A stretch of 14,115 nt of DNA from an uncultured Faecalibacterium sp. (GTDB taxonomy: Bacteria > Bacillota > Clostridia > Oscillospirales > Ruminococcaceae). The DNA lies in contig CAKSWG010000041.1 of NCBI GenBank assembly GCA_934511465.1, forward strand, positions 1 to 14,115, written 5' to 3'. The position numbers and the translations under genes were made by a program. A model generated the notes under the pieces. It was given only the letters and a program-made list of their open reading frames with translations, searched no databases and was not told the DNA's origin. This document shows, piece after piece, positions 6,734 to 13,541 of the stretch. Position 1 is the first letter of the stretch, and every line of letters begins with the position of its first letter.

Positions 6734-8356
6734 TCAGTAGCCCATTTCATCGTCGGCGTTGATGGTAGAGAAAATGCTCTGGCAGTAAAGCCATTTGCCG
6801 TCGGTATCCATCCAGCCGTAGTAAAAGCCCCGGCGTGCCACGAATACATGATCCGGCAGCTGGTTCAGGCTGTTATCGTAGTAGCTGTAGCAGCTGCCCA
6901 GATCGCCCAGCCCAAGCGCCACATTGCCGGTCTCATCCAGCACATCGCACAGCGTGCCGCTGCTGCTGGGGGCTTCGGAGGTGCCGTAATACAGCGGCCT
7001 GCCCTCCGGCGTGGTGGTGAGGTAGTTCAGGGCATAGTATTTGTCTTGCAGGTGGGTCAGATCGGAGACAAGGCCCTCGGGGCTGTAAACACGGGTGGCA
7101 GTGGTTTCGTAGCGGTCGTTGTCCCGCAGTTCCAGCCAGACGTAACCACTGCCTTCGTTGTTCATCATCACGCTTTGCTGGCCCTCCACCGGCTCTACGG
7201 TGGTGTCGGTAACAAGGTCGCCGGTGTCGGTGCGGAACACCTTCAGCTGTCCGTCCTTATAGTAGAGAGCCACAGTATCGTTGGCGATGCTGGCTGCATA
7301 CAGCGGCGTCACCTCACCGGTAACAAGGTCGTGCAGGTCGTAACCATAATCGCTGGTGGTGCGCCATGTGACCACATACCCCGGAAAATAACAGCTGGGA
7401 ATATCGTCAAAGGTGCCGATGAGGGTGCGGTCCACGGTGGTCATGTCCCGCAGTTCATACCGGCCATCGGCGGTGGCAAAGCACGCTGTGCCATTGCCGC
7501 AGGTCTGGGCAAAACCGGTAAAGCCCTCGCCGGTGGCGGGGTTGTAAAGCAGCTGGTCCACCGGTGCGCCGTCGGCGTGGGTTGTGTCAAGCTCCACCCA
7601 GTCGGCTAGGCTGTCGGCTGTGTAGGAAAGACTTAGGGCTGTGGAGGCATCGGCTCCATAGACCTGCGTGCCGTCCCGCGTCAGAACGACCACCCAGCTG
7701 TGCAGGGACATATCATCGTCCCATTCGTCGCTGGCAAGGTCCGCCGGGCGGGCATAGCAGGTGTAGACGAGGGAGTCCCCGCACACATTGCAGCGGTAGG
7801 CACCCTCCGGCACGGGCAGGGCCTCACCGGTGGCCGGGTCAAGGACCTGACAGGTACCGTTGCCCCAGTAATAATCCTGATATTCGCCGTTGACAAGGCT
7901 GCTCTCTTGCAGCACCAGCAGACCGTTCTGCATGGTGGCGCTCTGCTCGCCGTCAAAGGCCATCACCTCGGTGCCGTCCTTATCGTAGAGGGCACTGCGG
8001 CGTCCGCCCCGGCCGGCCGCGTCCGACCAGCTGCGGAACCAGTAATTGGTCTCACCCGTCACCATGTCTTGCAGCAGGGTCACATTCTCGCTGCGGAGGG
8101 ACTGGTACAGCACCTTGCTGCCGCACAGCACCGTGCAGCTGTTGCCGGAACTGTCGTAGCCGTAAAGCATCCGCAGCTTTCCGTCGTCCAGCCGGGAAGC
8201 ATCGTAAAGCGGCTCGCCGTTTGCATCGGTGGGCACCGAGGAGGCCGCGGCAGGCTTGCCGGAAGCAGGCGGCAGCACGCTGCACCCGCAGCCAAGAGCA
8301 AGGCAGAGCGAAAGGCTTACGGCGGCGCAGCCCATGCGGGAAATGGAATATCTCAT
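6734..8356 (-). CDS. Large repeat-containing lipoprotein of unknown function
   Basis: 540 residues from the chosen ATG at 8356, preceded by GGGGTGATCC, an excellent match to the anti-Shine-Dalgarno; an in-frame upstream ATG (8407) has no such site and lies on the -10 box. The N terminus is a lipoprotein-type signal (hydrophobic to LALGCGC, Cys23 or Cys25), followed by a Pro/Ala/Ser linker. The mature part is a run of YDxxTGE-like and DGxxxxY-like turns (DPATGEALPV, YNPATGEGFT, HDLVTGEVTPLY, FRTDTGDLV), suggesting a beta-propeller-like fold. The end (RRGFYYGWMDTDGKWLY) resembles a WG repeat. I do not recognise a named family. It starts the three-gene set; its stop is 20 nt from the pstS-like start, so the two are almost certainly co-transcribed. 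Confidence 0.82.
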   Translation of the reverse strand: MRYSISRMGCAAVSLSLCLALGCGCSVLPPASGKPAAASSVPTDANGEPLYDASRLDDGKLRMLYGYDSSGNSCTVLCGSKVLYQSLRSENVTLLQDMVTGETNYWFRSWSDAAGRGGRRSALYDKDGTEVMAFDGEQSATMQNGLLVLQESSLVNGEYQDYYWGNGTCQVLDPATGEALPVPEGAYRCNVCGDSLVYTCYARPADLASDEWDDDMSLHSWVVVLTRDGTQVYGADASTALSLSYTADSLADWVELDTTHADGAPVDQLLYNPATGEGFTGFAQTCGNGTACFATADGRYELRDMTTVDRTLIGTFDDIPSCYFPGYVVTWRTTSDYGYDLHDLVTGEVTPLYAASIANDTVALYYKDGQLKVFRTDTGDLVTDTTVEPVEGQQSVMMNNEGSGYVWLELRDNDRYETTATRVYSPEGLVSDLTHLQDKYYALNYLTTTPEGRPLYYGTSEAPSSSGTLCDVLDETGNVALGLGDLGSCYSYYDNSLNQLPDHVFVARRGFYYGWMDTDGKWLYCQSIFSTINADDEMGY

Positions 8357-8406
8357 AGGATCACCCCTTACATACAAAAAACCAGACGGAAGTTTTTTCC
8401 AGTTCA

Positions 8407-8435
8407 ATTATAATACGAAACAGCCGCACATTCCA
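8407..8435 (-). promoter_or_regulatory. Candidate promoter for the lipoprotein-pstS-psiE operon
   Basis: On the - strand a perfect -10 TATAAT lies at 8407-8412. With a 17-bp spacer the -35 would be TGGAAT (8430-8435), a weak match, so an activator may be needed. It lies about 50 nt before the preferred start codon. Confidence 0.45.
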
Positions 8436-8454
8436 TTGCAGGAAAACGCGGCTG
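8421..8454 (-). terminator. Probable terminator of the MATE gene
   Basis: A 7-bp stem CAGCCGC/GCGGCTG (8421-8427 with 8448-8454) has a 20-nt loop and is followed on the - strand by TTTCGTATT. It overlaps the candidate -35 region of the next operon. It is weaker than the other terminators here. Confidence 0.5.
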
Positions 8455-8479
8455 CTGGTTACAGTTTTATGACAAGAGT

Positions 8480-9862
8480 TCAGGACGCAGCTTTGGCTTT
8501 TTCGGCGTCGTCCATCCGGCCCAGCTGGCGGAGGAACGCCAGCAGGAAGGGCAGCGAAACGATGAAGGTGAACACATCTGCAATGGGCTGGCACACCTCT
8601 ACGCCCACAAGGCCCAAGGCACGCGGCAGAATGAGGATGAGCGGGATAAAGAACACGCCCTGCCGGCAGCAGGCCAGAAAGGTGGCGCGGCCCGCTTTGC
8701 CCACGCTCTGGAAGGTCATGTTTGCCACCACGATCACCGGCTGTAACAGGATGGCAAGGCACTGGTAGTGGAAGGCGGGCAGGGCCACGGCTGTCACCTC
8801 CGGGTCGTCGCGGAACAAGCGGATCAGAGCGTCGCTGTTCACCCAGCACAGGGCAACCAGCACCACCAGCATACAGAAAGCGGCACCCATGGTAAAAATG
8901 GCGGCCTGCCGCACCCGGCGGAACTTGCGTGCACCATAGTTGAACGCAGCCACCGGCTGCAAGCCCTGCCCGACGCCAATGGCCACCGAGATGATGAACA
9001 TGAAGATGCGGGAGACGATGCTCATGCCGGCCACGGCGGCGTCACCGTAGCTGCGGGCAGCAATGTTCAGCAGCATGCCGCCGATGCTTTGCAGACCCTG
9101 ACGGCCAAAGCTGGGTGCACCGCCGATCAGGATCATGCCGAACTCCCGCGCCTCACGGGTGACGGCGGTAATGCGGAACCGGCTGACCGTTTTGCCCCGC
9201 AGGAACATGGAAAGCAGGATGCAGAAGCTGATGCTCTGGCTCAGGGCCGTTGCAATGCCTGCACCGGCGGTGCCAAGGCCAAGGCCGAACATGAAGATGG
9301 GGTCCAGCACGATGTTCAGCACGCCGCCGGTCACAAGGCCGATCATGGCAAAATTGGCCTTGCCCTCATAGCGCAGGATGTTGTTCATCACAAGGCTGGA
9401 GATCATGAGCGGGGCTGCAATGAGGATGGGCCGCGCATAAGCGCAGGCATGGGGCAGGATGGTGGCCGTGCTGCCCAGCAGCATCATAAAACCGGGCAGC
9501 GTAGCAAGGCCCACAAGGGTCAGCACCACACCGACGGCCAGCGCCGTGAAAAAACTGGTGGATGCAAACCGGGTGGCAGCCTGCGTGTTTTTGCTGCCCA
9601 GACTGCGGCTGATGATGGTGCCGGAGCCATGCCCCAGCGTAAAGCCCAATGCCTGAATGATGGCCATCAGGCTGGAAACCACGCCCACTGCGCCGGATGC
9701 GCTGGTGGAGATCTGGCCTACAAAAAAAGTGTCGGCAAGGTTGTAGATGCTGGTGATGAGCATGCTTAAAATGGTAGGCGCGGCCAGCCCTAAGATCAGC
9801 TTGGGGATGGGCGTCTCGGTCATTTTTTTGTATTGCTGGATGTTGAGTTCGTTTGCGGACAT
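8480..9862 (-). CDS. MATE family multidrug efflux transporter
   Basis: 460 residues with the 12 hydrophobic segments and twofold layout of MATE transporters, which export cationic drugs or metabolites in exchange for Na+ or H+. Diagnostic stretches include APTILSMLITSIYNLADTFFVGQ near the N terminus, GHGSGTIISRSLGSKN in the first half, the LDPIFMFGLGLGTAGAGIATALSQ segment, and GVGQGLQPVAAFNYGARKFRRVR in the second half. It looks closest to the MepA-like branch common in gut Firmicutes; the substrate cannot be told from sequence. The start ATG is preceded by AAGGAG. The gene is monocistronic, divergent from the beta-trefoil gene, and preceded by a leader with a terminator-like hairpin. Confidence 0.95.
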   Translation of the reverse strand: MSANELNIQQYKKMTETPIPKLILGLAAPTILSMLITSIYNLADTFFVGQISTSASGAVGVVSSLMAIIQALGFTLGHGSGTIISRSLGSKNTQAATRFASTSFFTALAVGVVLTLVGLATLPGFMMLLGSTATILPHACAYARPILIAAPLMISSLVMNNILRYEGKANFAMIGLVTGGVLNIVLDPIFMFGLGLGTAGAGIATALSQSISFCILLSMFLRGKTVSRFRITAVTREAREFGMILIGGAPSFGRQGLQSIGGMLLNIAARSYGDAAVAGMSIVSRIFMFIISVAIGVGQGLQPVAAFNYGARKFRRVRQAAIFTMGAAFCMLVVLVALCWVNSDALIRLFRDDPEVTAVALPAFHYQCLAILLQPVIVVANMTFQSVGKAGRATFLACCRQGVFFIPLILILPRALGLVGVEVCQPIADVFTFIVSLPFLLAFLRQLGRMDDAEKAKAAS

Positions 9863-9895
9863 GAGGATCTCCTTCTTCTATATAAGGTGGGAAAA

Positions 9896-9919
9896 GCCGC
9901 CCCCAAAAACAAGAGCGGC
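9896..9919 (-). promoter_or_regulatory. Terminator-like hairpin in the MATE leader
   Basis: Read on the - strand, a 7-bp stem GCCGCTC/GGGCGGC (9913-9919 with 9896-9902) is followed by TTTT (9892-9895). It lies between the candidate promoter (9957-9985) and the MATE start. A second small stem GGTGCG/CGCACC lies upstream of it (about 9935-9951). The layout would fit a transcription attenuator. Confidence 0.45.
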
Positions 9920-9956
9920 GGATGTTTTGAAAGGGTGCGCAGACCGCACCGGCCAT

Positions 9957-9985
9957 AGTATAGCGCAGCTGCGGCAAAAAGTCGA
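9957..9985 (-). promoter_or_regulatory. Candidate promoter of the MATE gene
   Basis: On the - strand, -10 TATACT (9957-9962) and -35 TCGACT (9980-9985, four of six consensus bases) are separated by 17 bp. The predicted leader to the ATG at 9862 is about 88 nt, long for a simple gene. Confidence 0.55.
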
Positions 9986-10092
9986 GAGGTGCGGCGGCGC
10001 AAAACAGGGCGTGCAAGGGCTGTCGAGCAGGAGAAAAACGGGCGGAAAGCGTGATGGATTTTGTCTGTTTTGCTAAAGGCTGGTCGAATTGC

Positions 10093-10121
10093 TTGTGGAA
10101 AATCACGATATGTGGTATCAT
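10093..10121 (+). promoter_or_regulatory. Extended -10 promoter for the beta-trefoil gene
   Basis: -35 TTGTGG (10093-10098), a 17-bp spacer and -10 TATCAT (10116-10121), with a TGG extension immediately before the -10 (TGn, 10113-10115). Transcription should start near 10128, leaving a leader of about 100 nt that contains the hairpin at 10144-10165. Confidence 0.65.
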
Positions 10122-10137
10122 TTACCATGAGGAGAAC

Positions 10138-10165
10138 AAAAAAAGCCTGCACGTTTGTGCGGGCT
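10138..10165 (-). terminator. Orphan - strand intrinsic terminator in the beta-trefoil leader
   Basis: A 9-bp stem (10144-10152 with 10157-10165, one wobble pair) with a 4-nt loop is followed on the - strand by seven T residues (10138-10144). It has no U tract in the + direction. No - strand gene upstream of it is visible, as the adjacent gene is on the + strand. Confidence 0.65.
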
Positions 10166-10230
10166 GTGCACAAAATACAAGGCGGCTGCGGGCAGCACCG
10201 GCAGCTGCGATCCGACAGGAGGAACAAACC

Positions 10231-11034
10231 ATGAGATCTGTTGCACAAACCGTGATCGAAGCCGATCACTTTTACACCATCGCCGCACACACCGGCAATG
10301 TCATTCAGGCTGTGGAGGGCACCAAGGAGCCCGGCACGGTCCGTCTGGGCAAATACGAGCACAAGCCCGAGCAGGAGTGGAGCTTTGTCCGCGTAGGCGA
10401 CGGCGTTTACCGCATCCGCAACCGTGCCTCCGGCAAGCTGCTGGACCTCACCATGACCGGAACCGCCAACGGCACTTGGCTGCACCTGTGGGAGGATGTG
10501 GGCGGCACCTCCCAGATGTGGACGGTTCAGCCTACCCCCGAAGGAACGGTGCGCCTGCGCTCTTCTTGGGCCGGCGGCAAGTGCGTGGATACCGTTGGCA
10601 TGGGTGCTGCTGTGGGCACCGTGTTGCAGATCTGGCAGGAAGTGCCCGGTGCCGAAGACCAGTTGTGGACCATCGCTGAGGTGAAGGAGCGCGCAAAGCG
10701 TGCTGCCAAAAAGGCGGAGGAGCCTGCTGTGGAAGCCGCTGCCGAAGCTGCACCCGCTGCGGAGAAGGCCCCTGCCAAGAAGCCCGCAGCCCGCAAGCCC
10801 CGCACCACGAAAAAGGCTGCCGCCAAAGCAGAAGAGCCCAAGGCAGAGGAAGCCGTAAAGGCCGCAGCTGCACCGGCAGAAAAGCCTGCCCGCAAGACCG
10901 CTGCCAAAAAGACTGCCGCCAAGGCAGCTGAAAAGGCAGAGCCTGCCAAGGCCGAGGCACCCGCGGAGGAAAAGCCCGCTGCCGAGAAGCCCAAGCGCAA
11001 GTGCGCACCCCGCAAGAAGAAGGAGACCGTCTGA
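10231..11034 (+). CDS. Ricin-type beta-trefoil protein with histone-H1-like Lys/Ala/Pro tail
   Basis: 267 residues from ATG 10231 (AGGAGG at 10217-10222); longer in-frame upstream ORF sequence lacks such a site. Residues 8-150 form a complete ricin-type (RICIN/QxW) beta-trefoil: three repeats of about 48 residues, with QxW motifs at 48-50 (QEW), 95-97 (QMW) and 144-146 (QLW), and GTxLxxW-like strands at 81-87 and 129-135. Ricin-type trefoils usually bind carbohydrates. From about 151 the protein is almost only Lys, Ala, Pro, Glu and Arg, with AAKK, PAEKP and KPAARKP repeats ending CAPRKKKETV, like histone H1 or Hc1 tails that bind DNA or RNA. No signal peptide or membrane segment is visible, so it should be cytoplasmic. 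The combined function is unknown. Confidence 0.85.
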   Translation: MRSVAQTVIEADHFYTIAAHTGNVIQAVEGTKEPGTVRLGKYEHKPEQEWSFVRVGDGVYRIRNRASGKLLDLTMTGTANGTWLHLWEDVGGTSQMWTVQPTPEGTVRLRSSWAGGKCVDTVGMGAAVGTVLQIWQEVPGAEDQLWTIAEVKERAKRAAKKAEEPAVEAAAEAAPAAEKAPAKKPAARKPRTTKKAAAKAEEPKAEEAVKAAAAPAEKPARKTAAKKTAAKAAEKAEPAKAEAPAEEKPAAEKPKRKCAPRKKKETV

Positions 11035-11056
11035 TCTCCAGTTGCATTTAAAAGCC

Positions 11057-11100
11057 AGCGCCCGCCGGAATGTCGTACTGACCCCGGCGGGCGCTTTTTG
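11057..11100 (+). terminator. Strong intrinsic terminator after the beta-trefoil gene
   Basis: A perfect 12-bp GC-rich stem (11057-11068 with 11084-11095) has a 15-nt loop and is followed by TTTTTG. It lies 22 bases after the stop. The - reading ends in GGCTTTTAAA, so it may also stop the convergent Crp/Fnr gene. Confidence 0.9.
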
Positions 11101-11110
11101 TTTTGATTTA

Positions 11111-11761
11111 TTATTCTGGCAGCTGCTTTAATGCAAAGTGGTTCTTTTCAAATGCCAGAAGGCCCTCGTCCCGCATTTTACACAGCTCCTTGGAGAGGGC
11201 GCTGCGGTCCAGATTGAGATAGTCGGCCATCTGCTGGCGGTTGAAGGGCACCTCGAACTCCATGCCGCCGCACCGTGCAGCCTGCGCAGAAAAATAGGTC
11301 AGCAGCCGCCCGCGCACCGTTTTGGGTGCGGTGCAGAAGATGCGCTGCGAAAGGCTGAGGTTCTTGCGCATGGACACCGCCAGCAGGCGGCGCAGCAGCT
11401 TGTCCCGCAGCAGGGGCGCTGCCCGCTCGTCCGTAAGGGCGGCGGTGTGCAAAAACAGCACCTCGCAGTTTTCGGCGGCAACGGCGTCCACCATCAGCGC
11501 ATCGCCGCAAAAGGCGTAGGTCTCAGCAAAAGCCTGCCCGGGGCCTACGCTGCTCAGGATGCTTTTGGTACCCCAGAGGTCCAGATTTTCAATGTGCACG
11601 GCACCGCGCAGCACAATGCCGATCTCCCGCACATGGCTTCCGGCGCGGAAAATGACCTCGTGCCTTGCAAACTGCTTTGTGCGCAGGTGCCCGGCAGCGG
11701 CAAGGGCATCCAGCTCGGCTTCGGAAATGCCCTCGAACAGGGGAGAGACGGTCTTTTTCAT
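11111..11761 (-). CDS. Crp/Fnr family transcriptional regulator
   Basis: 216 residues, normal family length. The N-terminal part is a cyclic-nucleotide-binding-like beta-roll (LRTKQFARHEVIFRAGSHVREIGIVLRGAVHIE, then GPGQAFAETYAFC), joined by a long dimerisation helix to a C-terminal winged helix at about 173-202 (FNRQQMADYLNLDRSALSKEL plus CKMRDEGLL). The N-terminal cysteine cluster of oxygen-sensing Fnr is absent, so the ligand is not a Fnr-type iron-sulfur centre; similar regulators in anaerobes respond to NO, heme or other signals. The start has AAGAGGA upstream. It is divergent from the ferredoxin-like gene, with an 87-bp shared region holding a near-palindrome, which suggests that gene is its target. 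Confidence 0.92.
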   Translation of the reverse strand: MKKTVSPLFEGISEAELDALAAAGHLRTKQFARHEVIFRAGSHVREIGIVLRGAVHIENLDLWGTKSILSSVGPGQAFAETYAFCGDALMVDAVAAENCEVLFLHTAALTDERAAPLLRDKLLRRLLAVSMRKNLSLSQRIFCTAPKTVRGRLLTYFSAQAARCGGMEFEVPFNRQQMADYLNLDRSALSKELCKMRDEGLLAFEKNHFALKQLPE

Positions 11762-11779
11762 AAAAAATCCTCTTTCTGT

Positions 11780-11792
11780 GGTTATAACAACC
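11780..11792. promoter_or_regulatory. Candidate Crp/Fnr operator between regulator and ferredoxin
   Basis: A 13-bp imperfect inverted repeat GGTTATAACAACC contains the perfect 8-bp palindrome GTTATAAC (11781-11788). Relative to the ferredoxin -10 TATACT (11814-11819) its centre falls near -40 from the predicted start, the class II activator position, and no good -35 is present. On the - strand TATAAT (11808-11813) could serve the regulator. Confidence 0.45.
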
Positions 11793-11848
11793 GAAGACTT
11801 GGCCTGATTATAGTATACTCAGAGCATCAAAGCAAGGAGGACTTTTCC

Positions 11849-12577
11849 ATGATCCGCAAAATCATTCATATAGACGAAGAAAAATGCAACGGCTGTGGTG
11901 CCTGCGTCACCGCCTGCCACGAAGGTGCCATCGGCCTTGTGAACGGCAAGGCAAAGCTCATGCGTGACGACTACTGTGACGGATTTGGCGACTGCCTGCC
12001 CGGCTGTCCCACCGGTGCCATCACCTTTACCGAGCGCGAAGCCGCCGCTTACGACGAGCAGGCCGTGCTGGAAAACAAGCAGAAAAAGGCTGCTGCCGCC
12101 CAGCAGGCAAAGCCCGCCGCACCGGCGTTCCATGGCTGTCCGGGCAGCGCAATGCGTCAGTTCCACCGCGAGCAGCAGGCTTCGCCCGCCGCAGCGGCAG
12201 TGCCCATGCAGTCCCAGCTGGCGCAGTGGCCCTGCCAGATCAAGCTGGTGCCGGTGAACGCGCCCTATTTTGACGGCGCCAAGCTGCTCATTGCTGCCGA
12301 CTGCACCGCCTATGCCTATGCCAACATCCACGAGGAGTTCATGAAGGGCCGCGTGACCCTCATCGGCTGCCCGAAGCTGGATGCAGTGGACTACAGCGAA
12401 AAGCTGACCGAGATCATCCGGAATAACGACATCAAGAGCGTGACCGTGCTGCGCATGGAGGTGCCCTGCTGCGGCGGTTTGGAACATGCCGCCATCACGG
12501 CCCTGAAGAACAGCGGCAAGTTCATCCCGTGGAATGTGGTCACGTTCTCCACCGATGGCCGCATTCTGGACCGATAA
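11849..12577 (+). CDS. Ferredoxin-like 4Fe-4S protein with C-terminal extension
   Basis: 242 residues. Start ATG 11849 is set by AAGGAGG (11834-11840, 8-nt spacing); the frame is open far upstream but that stretch lies antisense to the regulator. The N-terminal ferredoxin domain has cluster 1 C13-C16-C19-C23 (CNGCGACVTAC) and a second motif C43-x5-C49-x3-C53-P in which Phe46 takes the place of the usual second cysteine. An Ala/Gln/Lys linker (about 64-92) follows, then HGCPGS (Cys97) and a C-terminal globular region with VPCCGG (Cys207, Cys208). It should act in the cytoplasm in electron transfer or redox sensing; the partner enzyme is not in the window. It is the likely target of the divergent Crp/Fnr regulator. 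Confidence 0.85.
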   Translation: MIRKIIHIDEEKCNGCGACVTACHEGAIGLVNGKAKLMRDDYCDGFGDCLPGCPTGAITFTEREAAAYDEQAVLENKQKKAAAAQQAKPAAPAFHGCPGSAMRQFHREQQASPAAAAVPMQSQLAQWPCQIKLVPVNAPYFDGAKLLIAADCTAYAYANIHEEFMKGRVTLIGCPKLDAVDYSEKLTEIIRNNDIKSVTVLRMEVPCCGGLEHAAITALKNSGKFIPWNVVTFSTDGRILDR

Positions 12578-12590
12578 CCCATAAAACAAC

Positions 12591-12622
12591 AAAAGGCAGA
12601 TGCTGTAATGCGTCTGCCTTTT
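12591..12622. terminator. Bidirectional terminator after the ferredoxin gene
   Basis: A 13-bp stem (12591-12603 with 12610-12622, one wobble pair) has a 6-nt loop. It is flanked by A residues on the left and TTTT on the right, so it serves both the + ferredoxin gene and the convergent - gene. Confidence 0.85.
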
Positions 12623-12628
12623 GCTGTA

Positions 12629-13504
12629 TCAGCCTGCGTTCTGCACGCTGCCGGCGGCGGTCTGCACAAATTGCAGCACGCTCTGGATGGTATCGCGGAT
12701 CTGCACCAGCGTCTGGATGTCCGTATCTTTCATGCGGGAGGTGGGCGCGGTGAGCACAACAGTCTGTGCGCTCACGGTGCCGGTGAGCTGCGCGCGGATG
12801 CCGTGTTCCGGGATGGTCAGCAGGATATGCACCGGGAGAGCGTCCTCAAAAAATTTGCTTTTCTCAAAACCAACGATCAGCGTCGGCGCGTTGGCACCGG
12901 TGTCACCGGTGGTCAGCTGGTAGTAAAGGTAGCCGTCTTTTGCGCCCTCCGGCTGCACGCGCTGCGGCTTTTTCTGCGGCAGCTCAAATTCGGTCATGTC
13001 CTGTAGGCTGGTGGCTTCGGCCCCAACGCCCAGCAGGCTTGCCAGCTGGGCCTGCGAAATGTAATTGCCAAGGCTCCATTCCGGCATCAGCAGGCTTGCC
13101 AGCGGGTAGGAGCCGGTGATGGACGTGCGGATGTTCTTGTACAGCTGGCCCACATCGTACAGGGTCTCGCTGCCGCTCACGTATACCCGGGTAAGCGGGT
13201 CGGCGGGGATCACGGCGTCCGGTGCCGAGATGTTCAGCTGCAAAGCGTCCGGTGCGTACAGGCCGCTGACGGTGCCGCTGGTGGCACCGGTCTGCTGCAA
13301 AATGGTATACAGGGCAGGGGAGTCGGCGGTGGGAGTGATGCTGTAATCAAACGTAAACGCCGTACCGGCCTGCAAAGCCTTTACCCGGCGGGCCACCAGA
13401 CTGTAGCCGATCGCAGCAGCCACGGCGGCCACCAGCGCAAGGCACAGAACGATCACCAGCACCACACGGCCTGCGCCGCGTTTTTTCTTGCGGGAAGATG
13501 CCAT
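12629..13504 (-). CDS. Single-pass membrane-anchored protein of unknown function
   Basis: 291 residues from ATG 13504, preceded by AAAGGAGGA at 7-nt spacing; the frame runs further upstream but across the promoter. A basic N terminus (SSRKKKRGAGR) is followed by one hydrophobic segment at about 13-37, giving an N-in anchor with a large extracellular domain. The ectodomain has alternating hydrophobic strands and many Thr/Ser/Gly residues, including FTFDYSITPTADSPALYTILQQ, DGYLYYQLTTGD and PTLIVGFEKSKFFEDALPVHI. I recognise no catalytic motif or named family. It is monocistronic, with its own consensus promoter, between the ferredoxin gene and the tRNA array. Confidence 0.8.
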   Translation of the reverse strand: MASSRKKKRGAGRVVLVIVLCLALVAAVAAAIGYSLVARRVKALQAGTAFTFDYSITPTADSPALYTILQQTGATSGTVSGLYAPDALQLNISAPDAVIPADPLTRVYVSGSETLYDVGQLYKNIRTSITGSYPLASLLMPEWSLGNYISQAQLASLLGVGAEATSLQDMTEFELPQKKPQRVQPEGAKDGYLYYQLTTGDTGANAPTLIVGFEKSKFFEDALPVHILLTIPEHGIRAQLTGTVSAQTVVLTAPTSRMKDTDIQTLVQIRDTIQSVLQFVQTAAGSVQNAG

Positions 13505-13541
13505 ATAAAATCCTCCTTTGGAAACAGAGAATGTTACCCTC

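Noticed and set aside
6848..8413. Several + strand open frames opposite the large lipoprotein gene
   Set aside because: They lie antisense to a gene with a signal peptide, good ribosome binding site and promoter; their translations look like shadows.
8768..9769. 333-codon + strand open frame opposite the MATE gene
   Set aside because: The translation is low-complexity and rich in His, Gly, Ala and Gln, a shadow of the MATE frame. No supporting start signal.
10127..10234. 35-codon + ORF whose stop overlaps the beta-trefoil start (ATGA), a possible leader peptide
   Set aside because: Its ATG lies at or before the predicted transcription start with no ribosome binding site, and its basic sequence looks random; translational coupling remains unproven.
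11138..11848. Upstream in-frame extension of the ferredoxin gene (237 extra codons)
   Set aside because: It is the antisense of the Crp/Fnr gene; AAGGAGG at 11834 and the ferredoxin N terminus set the start at 11849.
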